Under the pieces are notes generated by a model, which made no database searches, was not told where the DNA came from, and worked only from the letters and a program-made list of their open reading frames with translations. Both the position numbers and the translations under genes were made by a program. Positions 40,218-54,639 of a stretch of DNA of 64,000 nucleotides are shown piece by piece (the stretch's first letter is position 1; every line of letters begins with the position of its first letter). This DNA is from Albula goreensis (taxonomy: Eukaryota > Chordata > Actinopteri > Albuliformes > Albulidae): assembly GCA_022829145.1 (NCBI GenBank), contig CM040750.1, positions 2,857,001 to 2,921,000 of the forward strand, given 5' to 3'.

Positions 40218-43200
40218 GATTTTCACCAATAAACACCCAATTGCTGTGGTGAAGATGGCAGGGGCCAGATACAGCTCTGCCATACCACACCTTTTTTTAT
40301 TAAAGATGGGAGATGGGGGGCAAAGTAAAGGCTTTTCTGTTTCTCCCGCTAAATTATTTCTTTAGATGTATGCAAACTACTCCATTTGATGTTAGAAACA
40401 TACCTACAAAAGTCACAAGAGCTGAGATTATAAAAGCATTACTTGTGAATGTTTAAGAAAATAAATATACCCCCATGTGTACTTTGAGACTTGTGAAATA
40501 AATAAGCTTCTTTGAAAAAGCATGAGAGAGATTGTGAATTTAGCTGGCAGCCACCTCCACCAGCTTTGCAAAAGCTGACCTTAACAATTTCAGCCAATCA
40601 CTGACATAGCTGGGAGCTATCCTTCACAATCACAGCCAATCACCTTAGCTGAATTGTATCATACATGATGCACCTGCTTCATGAATCTTTATCTAAGTGA
40701 GATGTGTCTCTAACAGTACCCTTGACTGACAGACCAGTAAGGGTAGCGAGAGCATTAAAGATATCACACAGTCAGTGCCCCTATGTTCACCTCATCCCAT
40801 TCAAAGCCACTGATGCATTGGAACAATTGAAAATGCAACACCATGTGTCATTCTAAGGGCTGTAGTTATGGGTGGATATATGGAAGATATGTGTTGTATT
40901 TATCTATTCATTGAACTGGCATTATGTATAGGATGTTGAGTGGCTTATTCTGTTTGATACAGTAATATGTTTGAGTGGTTTTTTTCTGACAGTTCAGTTT
41001 GAGTTGTGTCATGTGAAACTGCATCCTGTTAAATTCAACAAAAAGAACTATTAAAGTATTAACTTGGCACAGTTTGGAAAAATACTGAAAAAACATACAG
41101 CTGAATTCACTGTTAAAACTGTTAAATTGTTTGTAAAGCAACTACATTACATGATATATGTTTACAGTATTTGTCAAACACACACAATTAACGCATATAA
41201 ACATACATGTGAAGCTTGTATGTTTATTTTATTTGTTCCTCAGGCAAATCAGAGTTTAAAGTAAAAAGAGATCAGAGAACAAATTACCTCCTAGCAAAGA
41301 TTACTGTCTTTAAATACCTTTTGCCTGTGGCAGACGGCAAATGGTTTTCAAATGCCTTAACTGTGACAACTGGCCTTGTAGCTGACAAAGCCTCACATAG
41401 ATGCTTGAACATTTTGATAAATCTATATAGGTTATGATTTTCATTAATCTGCTGTCAAAACATCCATATGCATGAGACATGAGGAGGAAGTACAAACACA
41501 TCTCCAGTGATTTGGGAGGCTGGCTCTGGGGGCGTGGGGGAGGAGGCAGCACACCCCTGGTGTGCTAATGCGGCATGCCTATCCATTTATTTCATTCATC
41601 TCAACTTGTAAATAAAGGTGAAAATAACCACCAGCTGACAAGAGTGTGTGCAAACGTCTCACGTCTCTTTGACTCATCCTGAGAAATGGAGCTCTATGCC
41701 ACATTGTTTTTGGATGGCCATTGATATCATGAAAACACTGGCTTGCCAAAATTAAAATGTTACAAAATTAAATGCTGTATTAGTCTTGCCTTTGGAAAGA
41801 AATTTTGGAGAGGAAAAATATCCCTTTACTGGATTCTAATATTGTGCACATTTCTGTTTTTGTCTTATTTGTTGTCGTGTTTAACGAAATAAGACCTCAA
41901 TTCCTGTTGGCTGTGACAATGTATAACACAATTGAACTTCATCAGTGTACAACTTCACAAATAAATTATGCTCTACACTTTCTCAGAGTGACATAAAATG
42001 CATATGCTTTTCAGTTTCTGTACCAAAAACAGTTCTGTTCTTAGACCAACCAATTCACTGAAGCTTGGATTTAATTAGCATTATTGTGTTCTCAGCGATC
42101 ACTGAACTCACCAAATTATGTTTGTGGAGAAAAAAAGAGAACATTTGCAATTAAGTGAGTCAGATAATTGTTGATTGAATCCAAGTTTCAAAAGCAGAAG
42201 GCCTGGGTCAGACCAGATGTTAATAACTACTGCTTCCTTACTAGTTCCCATTAGATTTCAACTCCCCATACACTTGAAATGCTTGTTAAAAGATGGCCCC
42301 TTCAGTTGCTTTGGTGTCCAAGTCAATATCACTATGCCCAGTAATAAACACATAAAGTAAGCCATTGCAAAATGCAGTTTTTCAGAGGGAAACCCACAAC
42401 TTTCCAATTAAACCACCAGACTGGCAGTACTAACAGGGACCGAAGCTATTGCAAGACACTAACTGTGAGGAGTAAATTAGCTCCCTTCTGGATAGCAGTG
42501 CTAAACTAGATGTATTGAATGAATTTTATATTAATATTGTCTGAATGCATGCACTCCAAAAAATCTGCCACCACGTGAAAGAAGTCATGTCTAAAACAAC
42601 TTCAAAATTATGATTGCCTGTGGTCCGATTTCTTTATCATTTTAAATTAAACCATTTTTTTTATTAAGCTTTTTTATTATTAATGCACAGTGTTAAGAAT
42701 TTATCTACAGTCACCCTTCATGAAGCTACCTGAATTTTTTGTTCATTTTTTGCTTTTTTTCATATCTCTGAATGATGTCTATAGATGTTAAAAATTCCAT
42801 ATAGAGGTCATTACAGTGAAACAGCATTCCACAAGAACTGGTCTTTAGGTGATTCACAAGCTTTCCTTATCTTATTTTTCATATAAAAGCAATGCTTTAT
42901 TGCTTCCCACAGTGAATATTTCTTCCTTGTACCATGATGGAGGAATATGGTTCAGTTGATCCTCAGTCAAGCATTTTAAAACATGCAGGTATATGACAAC
43001 ACACATAGCCAGAACTCATAAATCATGCAAACTGTCAAACCACATTGGTGGATTTCAACTCATTTTACACACTCCTTTATATTAATAATCTAATGTTTCT
43101 AAGCTTGGAACAACAAACTGTATTTCTCTCCATGAGCATTAAGTACATTAAACAAAGCTAACATCATTATATGTGTCCATCCACCATCAACAACCTAATC

Positions 43201-44199
43201 TAAGAGCAACATATAAATGAAGGTGTGCTATGCGATCATTCCTGGGTGCATTCAGGAGGCAGCTCTGGGAATGGAGTCTGCTGAAACGTCACACAGAAAG
43301 AGGACTACACAGCACTATCTTCTGTACTGAAAACTCTTCTAGCTACTATGAAATATAAAATAATATCCAAATTAAAATTTCAAAAAGGAGCAACTGTGAA
43401 CATTAAATGTATTTGGCATTGTTCAGGGAAAACAGAACAGCAGAACAAACACTCAGGCTTGCAGAGGGAAGACTAAGAGGAGCTCTTCTGAAGAATATAA
43501 CAGGCTCAGTTTTTATCAGAGGCTTGCAGTGCCAGTCAGTCCCCCCTCTCCAGCACCCTGCTATTTCAGAAGGCACAAGCATTTTTGCTGGATCTAGACA
43601 AGCCTAGAATCAATTAAATTTTTGATTTAAGTGTGCCCGGGAACCCAAGCTGTGTTCTTGTTTCTATTGAAAGAAGGACTTTCATCCTCCAATGTGAGAT
43701 GATTCTTATGCTGTGTAGACTCTTTGTGATGCAATGATTTAGTCATGAATGCATGAAAAAGGCTTGCTCTACGGATGAGAAATTCATTTTGGCTCAGGTG
43801 TATTTGAAGGAGGGCAGGAGTGAGTTTTGACACTGGGTCAATTTGTGTTTTTGATGATGATTGGCTTAAAAGAGACATGAAGCTCATTTCCCTAAGATCC
43901 TCTCTCCTCATTCCTGTAATGACAGGCAGATGGAGAATACATTCATATTAGATACATCAAGTGATCAAAGCACAGCCTCAAAATTTCATTTTTGTTATTG
44001 AATTTTTTCAAATTTGAAGTTAAAAGCTAAAATCCTTGTTGCTGTTTGGATTGTTTGGGTTCAGATTTTAAATATATCTACTGTCTAGCAATGTGTGACC
44101 ACCTGGTGCTGCAAATAAACGAATTGACTAATTAAAGGTCTAATTGATTGACTGGTTAATTCATAAGGCCAATTAGCAAGATGCTGAGAAATGACCAGC
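40218..44199. other. Non-coding stretch
   Basis: No gene or recognisable transposon protein. A sequence AAAGCTGACCTTAAC at 40568-40582 resembles an SF-1 half-site on the minus strand but is too short to call. Confidence 0.35.
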
Positions 44200-44207
44200 C
44201 TATACAG

Positions 44208-46294
44208 CAGGGGTGCCCGACCCATTGAGCGTTGCTAAGGACTCGATGTCACTGCTGCTCATTACTGACAGTGTCAGACTGGAGAAGTACCTAGCTAGCT
44301 AAGTTGACTCAAACCACAAATATGGCAGAGGCCAAAAGACTGAAAATATATCATTTTCATTCAGACTGGGAAGAAAGTTATTTTTTGGTTTCTTCAAATT
44401 CAAAGACTATCTGTCTTACCTGCAATGCAAGCGTGGCCTTACCAAAAAAGGGCAATTCTGAGCAGCATTTCAAAATGGTACACAGAAGCTACAAAACGGA
44501 TTTCCCTGCTAAAAGTTGAAGGCTCTGTCAGCAGTCAGGCCCAGCACCGAGGGTAAGGCTGCAAGAATAGTATCTTACTGTGTCAGCCATGTTCTTGCTA
44601 AACACAAGAAATCTTTCAAGTACGGTGAAGTTGTTAAAGAAGCATTTGTCGAGGCTTTGAGTGCATTGTTCAGCGAATTCAAGAATGAAACAGATATTGT
44701 GATTGTTATTGAGGAGTGCTATCTAGGAGCACTGTTAAACGGCAATGCAAGGAAATAGCAGAGGATCGCAAGAGTAACAGAAGTAGGAAATTGATGCATG
44801 AGAATATTTTTCTCTCCAGTTTGATAAGTCGACTGATATGGTGGATGTGGCACAGTTATGTGTTTTCATCAGAATGCTTTTCGAAGAGTGCAAAAGAAGA
44901 GCCATTTTGCCATTGAAAGGACATACTAGAGGTGAAGATATTTTCCACATGTTCATGGAATTTGTTAATAAGAGCCGATTGCCCCTCTTTAAGCTTATCT
45001 CCATCACAGCCAATGGTGCTTCAGCGATGGTACGCTGCACAAGTGGATTCATTGCGCTGTGCAAACAGACTGAATTTTTCCCGGACTTCATTAATTATCA
45101 TCGTATAATTCACCAGCAAGCGTGGGGAGATTTTAAACAAGAAAGAAGTTATGGATGTTGCAATGAAGATTGTGTGTTCTGTTCGGGCCAGGAGTCTACA
45201 GAGAAGGCTATTCCGTGCTCACAGGAGACATAGAACACACAGATCTACTGCTGCACACAGATGAAAGATGGCTCAGCAGAGGTACATTTTTGGCGAGATT
45301 CAGTGAGTTTTTGCCTGAAATAAAAGATTTTCTGGAGCTTTCAAAACATGCAGAATATGCACAGCTAGAAGACTACCACTGGCTTTTGGATTTAGTGTTC
45401 CTTACACTGACCTTCTCAATGAACTTAATTTAGAGATGCAGAGTAAGGACAGACATGTAATCAACATGATCAGTTCAGTGAACACATTCAAAAGCAAGCT
45501 ACAACTGCCGTCAAGTGGGCTGCAATGCTGTGACCCGCGGAACTTTCCTCACATGCATGCAGAACTTTAACGTCAGGGCCAAGACATTATGCAGCTTGAC
45601 AGTGCACATTAAGCGAAGCAAGTTCAGAGCATCTTGTCAGAATTTTAGAGGGTCTTTACTGACTTTGCATCAATTGAGCCTGTGGCCAGCTATCTGTGTT
45701 TTTTCCATCTGGCACAGGTATTGACGTGGATTGCATTGCCTCCAAAGTAGAATCACTGTTCCACCTGAACAGCTCTGCTGCTGAGAATGAGATTCTCACA
45801 CAATGACAAATGATGAAATCCAGGGCAACACCTGGCGTGAATGGAGAGTACTGGAAGCTACAGCAGAGGCAAAAGTATCCCAACCTCAGAAGATGTGCCT
45901 TGAATTGACAGACTTTTTGGATCAACCTATTTGTGTGAGTCTGCTTTTTCTCACATGAAAATCTTCAAGTTTAAGTATAGATCCACAATGGTGGATGACC
46001 ACCTTGTGGCCTGCCTAAGGCTTGCAACCAGTTCCTACTGCCCCGACTACGAGAAACTATCTGCCAACTGCCAGTGCCAACGTTCCTCTCTAAGGTAGAG
46101 AAATACATTTATTTCTACTTTTCTGACTTAGAAATCTGCCTTTTATTATATCTGGATAATTTTTATGTTTGTTGTGTGCATATTAAATATATAGGTACGC
46201 TATCAGTAGTGGTACAACTCACTGGACTGTTAGATCTTGACAGACTGGCAACTGTAAAAGTAGAGCTTGGCTCAAAAAAGTTTGGGCAGCCCTG
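44208..46294 (+). mobile_element. hAT transposon, full length with 8-bp target duplication
   Basis: The left end CAGGGGTGCCCGACCC matches the reverse complement of the right end, CAGGGCTGCCCAAACTT. CTATACAG sits immediately outside both ends (44200-44207 and 46295-46302), a perfect 8-bp duplication as expected for the hAT superfamily. The element is 2087 bp and encodes one broken transposase on the + strand. Confidence 0.92.
44304..46098 (+). pseudogene. hAT transposase (GTF2IRD2/ZBED5-like), broken
   Basis: The N-terminus (44304-44519) has a BED-like finger, CX2C with a later HX4H (CLTC ... HFKMVH). The middle (44838-45110) reads LPLKGHTRGEDIFHMFMEF and SITANGASAMV, the hAT catalytic core around its acidic residues. 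45200-45433 reads TDLLLHTDERWLSRG and HAEYAQLEDYHWLLDL. The C-terminus (45904-46098) has YLCESAFSHMK, the hAT dimerisation motif, and ends in a natural stop. Several stops and frame shifts separate the parts, so no protein is made. The same kind of transposase gave rise to vertebrate GTF2IRD2 and ZBED5. Confidence 0.88.
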
Positions 46295-46302
46295 CTATAC
46301 AG

Positions 46303-48419
46303 GGAGACCTATACAATATTTTAGACAGGCTGTGGCAATGCCGCAAACAAATAAACGTTGATAAACTGTTTAATTGAGTCTTTCATTAACAGGAGAATAC
46401 ACAACTAACATTAACACAATGAAGATACTGAGGAACAACTAGTCTTGCGAAATGAGTGACAGTGATTACAGCACATTACCGAGCTTTGACAGCCACTTTT
46501 ATATAAGTGTACTGATGGCTGACTTTAATGTAATATTACCTAAAACAAATGAAATTACATCCCTAGATCAATGAGCTACAGGGTGTACATCAACTGCATC
46601 ATGTTATCATTCAAGTAAGGCATGGTTTGTCTTGTAATTGAATTGCCCCACATGCGTTTATAGAAGGTGAACAGGAAATAGAATAGTCATACGTATCTGT
46701 GAAAGTTCAGATAAAGTATTGTGCTCCTCTGTGCATAGGTGCCTCTGAAACACGCATTACTTACATTTGGAATGCACTGTTATGCTCCATCCTTATAATT
46801 AGATGTGCAGATTAATTACAATCAATGAGTCATTCAGCACTTTCTCCCTCTATCTCAGTCTGTCTCTCTGTGCAATTTGCTCTTGCTGTATGTTCCCATG
46901 AGACATTTTGTGAGTTCACCACCCACTCAATATTTAAATCTTCCAAAGAATACAGCCACAGTGCTGGGTGCAGCATGATCTCCTCTCCAATTTAACTACT
47001 ATATTTCAAACCCCGAAAAAGGCAAGTTTCTGAGGCTTACTGCTGCATGACAATGCTGTGGGTGTAGAAGAGTGGATTTGTTAAGGGGAAATTTCATTTT
47101 TGTTGGCCAGAGCTCTTTTAACCTCAGAAACATGGAGTGTTTTTCACCATCACTGTTTCCAAGACCAGGGACACTACAGATCTCTTAAGCCTTAACATTT
47201 TTTGAAGGCAGGTATAAAATCTTTTTATTGGGTTCCTGGACTAGTGCAAAGCAACAAATAGGTAGTTATAGGTAGTTTTCATTAAAATTCCTTGAAATAA
47301 ACATGAGAGGGGTGGCATTAATATTATGGATGGAAAAGACAAAGGGTTTATTAAATTGACATAGAAACAGTTTCTCATATGGCAAACTCCAACAGATCTG
47401 CTTAGATATGTAGATAAGAGTATTGAGAGTGTTTGTGGGATGGAGAATATTGCTACAGGTAAGGTTAGCTGCACCCTTACCTTCTATGTCAGAAAGCTAG
47501 TTAATTTGCTTCTTGTGCACAGCCACTGTTAGCAAACTTGATATGTAGTCTCAGCTTGGATAATCTGTAATACTACTTAGAAACTGCTTGTCTATGTTTG
47601 TATTACCTCAAGTAGGTTTGGCTAAAGTACTTAGTTCAGCAGTATTAGAGATTTCACATTTGAATCTGTCACTCACATTTTATCACAAACAGATTGTTTG
47701 GCGATAAAAACAACAAATTTCCAATAAACTATCCATCAGCATCCTTTAGCCTACATATGAGAGCTAGGTCCCAAGCTAGCTATGTATAACTTATGTAATA
47801 CATGTACATGTAAAGTTAGCTCCACTGCTGAAAATAAGAAGGAATTGAGCTGTGACCATGTGCATATGCAAATCACTTCACTATTTAATCTAATTATGCT
47901 CATTATCTCCCAGGCTACATGCATTTCAGAATTCCAGTGTGACAGGAGCTTACAGCAAACTAGCAAACATTTTGCAAGCAGATTATGTTTATTTCTTTTA
48001 GGGATTTTTTCAGATTGTCTTGCTCTCTATTGTATTTAGTCCATCCTGTACAGTTTTTGGTAGGCAAGATGAAGACATTTTTCTCCCAGTTTTGTTTTGG
48101 GGAACCACATGGTGTAAATTCATTTGCTGTCATACTCTTATGTACTAATAACCTGGTAGTGGATCAACAACAAACTAGTTCAGTCAGTGTGTTCATAGAG
48201 GGAGGATCAAATAGTGTTGTGGTTTGAGTGAGTTTGCTGATATGATTCCTCTCTTGACCATTAGCAGTAACCCATTATACCTTTAATCCAAATCACTCCC
48301 ATGCAAGGCTAGGCCAATTGTTCTTATACCAATTTAGACTGTCATAGCTGGTAAAACTGCCTAAATATGGGATAGATATATCACTTATTAGCTAATGCTT
48401 GCTAATTGTATAACATCAG
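46303..48419. other. Non-coding stretch
   Basis: I see no gene or recognisable element. Confidence 0.4.
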
Positions 48420-49341
48420 GAGGATCCAACCGTTCTTGACTATGTACTCCACCCAGTTACTTGTCCAGGCCAAGGTGCTCTCTTGCTTGGACGATTGTAA
48501 CTCCCTCCTCTGAGGCTTACCAGGTTGCAGCATACAGCCTCCTCAGTTAATCCAGAATGCAGCTGCTCGCCTGGTTTTCAACCTCCCCAAGGATTCCCGT
48601 GTCACCCCTCTCTTCAAGCATCTCCACTGGCTGCCAGTATCAAGTTCAAAACCCTGACCCTGGCCTATTCTGCAGCTAACCGGAAGGCCCCTAACTACCT
48701 CCAGAACCTCATCCAGCCATACACACCAGCCAGACCACTCCGATCTGCAGCGACAGGACACCTGGCACTTCCTTCACTCAGAGTTATGGATTCCCGCGCA
48801 TCCTGTCTACATCGTCTCTCCACGTTAGCTCCCTAATGGTGGAACGAACTCTGTTAAATCATTACACTCCTTCTGACATGGTCTGAAAACTCACCTCTTC
48901 AGACAATATCTGACCTAAACATCCTACACTCATTCAGAACTTGTTGTACACCTATTTTGTGTTATGTGTAATTTATACATAATTACTTCATAATTAAACA
49001 TAATTAATTTATAGTGTGTTTGCATTATGTATTAACTATTATGCATCATTATAATGTGAATGTATTAGTATTTAGATTTATACTCATGTATTATGTTTAT
49101 TATTTTATTAATTGTATAATACTAATATTATAATTTTATAATTGTATATATTTTACTTGGCTATGTACCATTCTTCCTGGTTATGCTATTATGACTATTA
49201 TGATTCAATTAATAGATTTGCTGTGGCATTATTGATAGATGCACTTTTAGATTTGTTGGTGACTGTATCCAATCCTTGTACGTCGCTTTGGATAAAAGCG
49301 TCTGCTAAATGAATAAATGTAAATGTGAATGTAAATGTAAT
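48420..49341 (+). mobile_element. L2/CR1-type LINE, 5'-truncated 3' end
   Basis: The start encodes the end of a LINE reverse transcriptase protein in broken frames: QAKVLSCLDDCNSLL, then IQNAAARLVFNLPKDS, HLHWLPV and LKTHLFRQYL. These are typical for CR1/L2-group ORF2 C-termini in fish. It is followed by an AT-rich 3' UTR and the tail CTTTGGATAAAAGCGTCTGC, TAAATGAATAAATGT, and imperfect AAATGT repeats (49307-49338). The tail is shared by fish L2 elements and SINEs that use them. Confidence 0.85.
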
Positions 49342-50351
49342 GGTAGCGGCCTCTTCAGATGTAGTATTTTGATTGGGTTGAGCTTTCAAGTAGTGTTTCT
49401 CTATGAAGTGGTTAGCACAGTGTCAACTTCTTATCCTTTTTAGTCAACATAAGATGATCCACTGCAAAAAGGCTGGAGAGGTACTTCACCTCCCCAGATG
49501 AGCTTTGCATACTTCATAAAATGTGTATGTGCACCTCAAGCATCTGTTCCATTAAAAGTAATATGCCTATGGCTGAAGACAACCCCCCAAACAGCCTGAG
49601 GGCTGAGCTGTCTTACATAATGCTGTACATGGAAACTTTATGAATAATGAAATATTTGAACTGAATTGTGGTTTATAATTATATTTAATAAATAATATTT
49701 TAAAAGGCTTGATGTATTCTATTTATGATGCACTATTATACACCACCTGCAGCTGTACTCATGCATGCACACTGATGCCAACCCTGAAACATCATGGTGC
49801 TCCTACATGTCAAATCTCAATTTAACCCTTGATGATGTGGTAGCATGCACATATGTACACCGTCTAAGTGCATCCACACCATGCTAGCTAACACAGAGAA
49901 AGAGCAAAACAGACTTCTAGGTAAAAAATACAATTTTAAAAAATTTGCCTGGCTCTTTACACAAAATAAAATCCATGTCACCGGCTTGTCTCTTGAGTGA
50001 GCCCAGAGTTTTACTTTCCTGCCTCAACAGTAAGCCATCTTTCCTCAGTAGTAATGTCTTACTTGTGAAACAAATGCACAATCCTTGTGAGTACATTTTT
50101 GGCTACATGCAAGTAATTAACAAATTAAAGTAGCTTTTTATTTCAATAGTGAACAGATGCATATTGATGCAAATCTTGAGTTGGAACAAGATAACTACAG
50201 TATGCAGTTTAAAAATTCAGCAAAACAAGGTTCATTTTCTGCAAGCATAGCCAGGGTCAGGGGATGAGGTCATTGTATGCAATTACAATGTACTGAGTGC
50301 ATGCATGGTTTAAGCTGTGCTCAAATTTCTGCACAAGGTCAAGCAAACATA
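49342..50351. other. Non-coding stretch
   Basis: No gene or recognisable element. Confidence 0.4.
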
Positions 50352-50876
50352 CAGTGGGGTCCAAATGTCTGAGATCACATTTTTTCCCAAACCTTTTTCA
50401 TGTTAACCAGGAAATAATCAGAAAGTTTTAAGATTTTGAAACATTTAAAACAAGGAAAACAAAGAAGAAATATTGACGATTCTGCAAAATATCTAGATCA
50501 ACTTTAAGCAAATGTGTGACACTGACCCTGTCAATTCCTTTGAAGGAAAGCTCAGACCCCATTAAACATTTATTGGGGGCACTTAACAGCCAAGAAAGTT
50601 ATGTGCACTTAAAGACCATGTGATAACATGTAGCATCAGGTTTTGCTCAAACTCGTGGAGTCCATACCAGCTCCAGTGCACCCTGTCATTAAAACAAAAG
50701 GGGGACACACTGAAAACTAAGACATTCTGGAAATCCATGTATATTTTTCTAAGATAAAACTTTTCACTCAAATTGTTACTATAATTTCTAATTAAAAATT
50801 GTATTGTAAATTGAATTCTATTTTTTTAAAAATAGAAGCTCTTCAACTAGTGGTCTCAGAATTTTGGACCCCACTG
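50352..50876. mobile_element. Non-autonomous Tc1/mariner-type element
   Basis: The ends are inverted repeats: CAGTGGGGTCCAAATGTCTG with AGATCACA, and (reverse complement of the right end) CAGTGGGGTCCAAAATTCTG with AGACCACT. TA precedes the left end and TT follows the right, so the TA target is almost preserved. The length is 525 bp with no transposase frame. Confidence 0.85.
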
Positions 50877-53800
50877 TTCATATTGGTAATTGTCACACTT
50901 CGCTATGAATGGATATCACACATGGATGAAGCAAAATCAAGTTTGCTTGCTTGTATAATTTTGCAGGATTGTATTATTTAACAGTGGTGCATGTGGGTTT
51001 TATAGGATTTAATTAGCCCGGAACTTCTGCATTAACACCCTTTTAGTTTACTGTGTCAATTTTACTCTGATAAACACATTTTTGAAGTTGTATTAAATGT
51101 TAAACTAACCTTTTTACAGTTGTGCAACCTTTCATGCTCTTATCTCTTTTGCGTTGTTAAAAGAGATCTCTAAAACCCTGACCTCAACAAATACATTTAA
51201 GACAGACAAGGATCAGTTTGGGATTTCAGTTTTTTGATTGGCAGCCCACTTAAATCATTGAGAAATAATACCATGCTGAAAGCTGAGAACGTGTAAGTGG
51301 TATGCGTATAATATACTGACTCAGCTTTGAAGTACAAAAACCCCACTCCACCTCAAAATGACACTTCCAATAAATTATTAGAGCAAATCTAATTCTCTGA
51401 AATATTTGTCTCCAAAAGTTGCACTTAGCCTCCCTGAAATGTCAGTACACCAATGCATCCAACTGAGTGAATTTTGTTAAATGTTGGACCCAATATTTTA
51501 TATACCATCAAGGCAAAGTAATAGCTGGGGCTGTAAAAAAAATGGCTTACCTCTGTGTTGTTTGCTGGAGTTACCTTGCATTAGAAATAAAAAATTAAGC
51601 ACCCTTTCTTTTTAAACCTTGTCTATGTAACCCGTAAGACTAGCCTACAAGCTTCAAACAGGAAAGAAGGGGAGATTGAATCATCTATGTTATTGTACCC
51701 TTGGATGTCAGTTTAACCAAGGTTGCTTGGGTTGTTTTCTCTCCATTGTTTACTTTCCCTTGTCACGGCTTCTTTCCAAGGCCTAGGTAAAACAAACAAA
51801 CTTTGTCCCCATAATTTTATGAAAAATCAGTAGTTTTTTGCACTGGGCTTCCACATTCGCCATTGCACAAAGACTTCAAAAAGTTCAGCTCCAACATGTG
51901 GTTGATTTACCATTCATTTGTGATCAACTTTTTATTTTCAGCAATGTTCAGCAAGAACCATGTGATATTTTTATGCAAGTACAAGGCCTAAATCAGCACA
52001 AATACTGTGGCATTTTAGTGAAAAGGTTAATATAATTTATTCTTGATTATTTAATGCGTTTGATTACATAGGAAATTTTTACACTTGATTACTCCATAAT
52101 CTTACAGCTAGAGATTCTGAAATAGTGTTTCAGGCTTCAATACTTTCAATACTTTCTTACTTTCAGGTGAACCACTGATGAGTCCATTTTCATCTGTCCT
52201 GTAGTGTGATGCATATAAATTTTAATTGTGAAAAAAATGAATTTAATTATATATAAAATGGTACGATTATAAAGCAAACCATACCCTAAGATGATTATTA
52301 TTATTTACAAACAAGGCATCAAAATGGCCATTGTTGTAAATGTCCTGTCGAGTGACAGCACTGTCCTGTGGTGTGACATGACATACCTCACTGAAATGCC
52401 TTTTAAAGATCATAGTTGCTCATACTTGAGGTTCTTGTTTCTGATTGGCTGGACTATGTACAGTCTTTTAGGGTAAATGGACACCTGTGAATCAGTTCCA
52501 GCCAAGAGGTTTAATCACAGCTATAAAGAGTACTCCAGCTATGCCAGAGCCTTAAATTCATCTCTGATTCTTGCTTAATACTGACATTCATGATAACAAC
52601 AGGTCATGCCAGCTGAGGAACAAAATCTGTATTTATTGTTAAACTGACACACTTTTCTAAGCAGCAAATAGCTTAGTTACAACAACTTTCATCTCGCTAA
52701 CTTTCATGAATCTATTTTTATGGTTAGGTAGATAGATTAACTTCAAAGAACTTTATATTTTTGTAACTGTAGGAAATATACTTCAGTTCAACTAAGTAAT
52801 CAAGTAGTTAAAACATATGAATCAAGGAAATAAATTGTGCCATAAGATCAAACAAAAAAGGAATAGTGTTACATTGGTACAAACATAAGTTAACTCATTT
52901 CTTTAATCTGACTTTTGGTCTCAACCTCTTTTTGTCATTTTCCTTGTCTAAAAATACAATGGTCAAAAATTGACAAAACATTCACAAAAGTCTTCATGCC
53001 ATCAGATATAGATAGTTTTCCTTAATCAAGCTTATACTAAGCAACTAATTAAGGTATTAAGCAACTAATACAATTATTTTTATGCATTAGTATCTAGTAC
53101 ATAAAATTGTGGATTTATTTACTCTTCATTCTCTGCACCCAATTCGAGAATATTCAAGGCACCTATCTGGATGCTCTGATTTTGGCAGAAAAGTTACAGA
53201 AAGTTAATGTGGTTAGCCTTTTAAATGTATACTTGGTCACTGAAATTTTTATTCTGCTTTAAATTTGTCATTTAAGCTCCCTAAAATGATGTGGAGAAAG
53301 AATTCATGTGTTTACCTGTTATTTGATCAATCAAATTATTGACATGCTTATCAATTCTGGGAAATTATTTAAAACAGGTTAAGACATTGATGAATTTAAA
53401 GGGAAGTTTTCTACCCTGTCATTTTCAGCTCACCAACTATGACCGATACCGATCTGAAACAAGTCAAATTAAACATCCAATGCCCTGACCACTGGAATAA
53501 GTAGTATGGGAAGACACTGTCTTAATGATTGTCCAAGCAAGCAAGCAAATGAAAAATGATTCAGATTGTAAGAACTCCAAACCGAGACTGTGGGTTTATG
53601 AATGGCAGATTTGGTTTCAGAGCCATTTCACCTTTAGAGGCTACCTAAATTTTTTTATTTCATTGATGTATATAGTGGATGCATATTTCTATTGAAATTA
53701 TTTTACTTGAAATGAATTACATATGTTCTGTATTTAAAATTCTACTCTACTCTAAATTATTTGTCAAAACACTGCAACATTTACATATTATAAGAATAAT

Positions 53801-54190
53801 ACATTTTCATTAGGAATTAATCATATTATGAAATCTTTCCAAACATTTCTGAGACAAAATGTGGGTATGTCGATAAATGAAAAAACTGAAAATTTATAGT
53901 TATACAAAATATATTGGATGATATCTTTAAAAGGGTGCCTAATTCCACAGAAGATATGATCTATCTATACATATGAATTAGGTTAAAAAATATATTTTTC
54001 AATATATTTTTATTTCATGTATTTAATGAAAATTGTTCCCAGTCTGCTAATGTCATTCTAGAGTGCTGTTCGGTGCTTCTCCTGTAAGTATGTTTCCCCT
54101 GTGGGAATTTTGACAGTCACCCTTTTATGTCAGGGCAACATGGCAGCTGTATTTGACGATAAATGGCAGATGCTATCTGGGAAGTAATCC
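50877..54190. other. Non-coding stretch
   Basis: I see no gene. Open frames here are short and featureless. Confidence 0.4.
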
Positions 54191-54199
54191 TCTGTCCTT

Positions 54200-54570
54200 C
54201 AATACAACTTAACACAGAGCCTGGCAAAGCAGAGCAGAGTGCAGCGACACCCCGCACAGACACTCCTCAACCTCAGCCCAGACGAACATGAAACCCTCTT
54301 CTTCCTCAGTGCAGCTCTGAATAGATACTTTAAAGAAGCATCTATCCAGCCAGTGTACATTACACACCCCACCAACCTCAATGAAGTCCTGAGCCAAGCA
54401 GAGGACCTGGAGGCGATTCCTAATTACAGCAGTCCCAGCTGAGGCAGGACCTGCATGGTGGTGACAGCACCCCAGTTAGAGGAAAGACATCAAGGAGTTC
54501 CCACTGCAATGTGGCAAGAGGGGTCACCTGGCAAGGGACTGTGTTAGAAAAGTGAGGTACCAAAGTTAGG
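54200..54570 (+). pseudogene. Gag-like relic of an LTR retroelement
   Basis: An 80-residue-scale segment reading RHPAQTLLNLSPDEHETLFF, then ALNRYFKEASIQPVY, is followed about 80 bp later in another frame by QCGKRGHLARDCV. The latter is a zinc knuckle that has lost its first Cys. The order fits a retroelement gag C-terminus. I cannot name the family, and the rest of the element is not visible. Confidence 0.4.
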
Positions 54571-54639
54571 AGAGAGGGTCACCTGGGAGATGACAGACAA
54601 GCCATTTACTCCCAGTGCTCAGTCACGAGGCTTCTCCTA

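Noticed and set aside
40568-40582. SF-1-like half-site upstream of mc2r
   Set aside because: SF-1 regulates mammalian MC2R, but a single short match 3 kb away is expected by chance.
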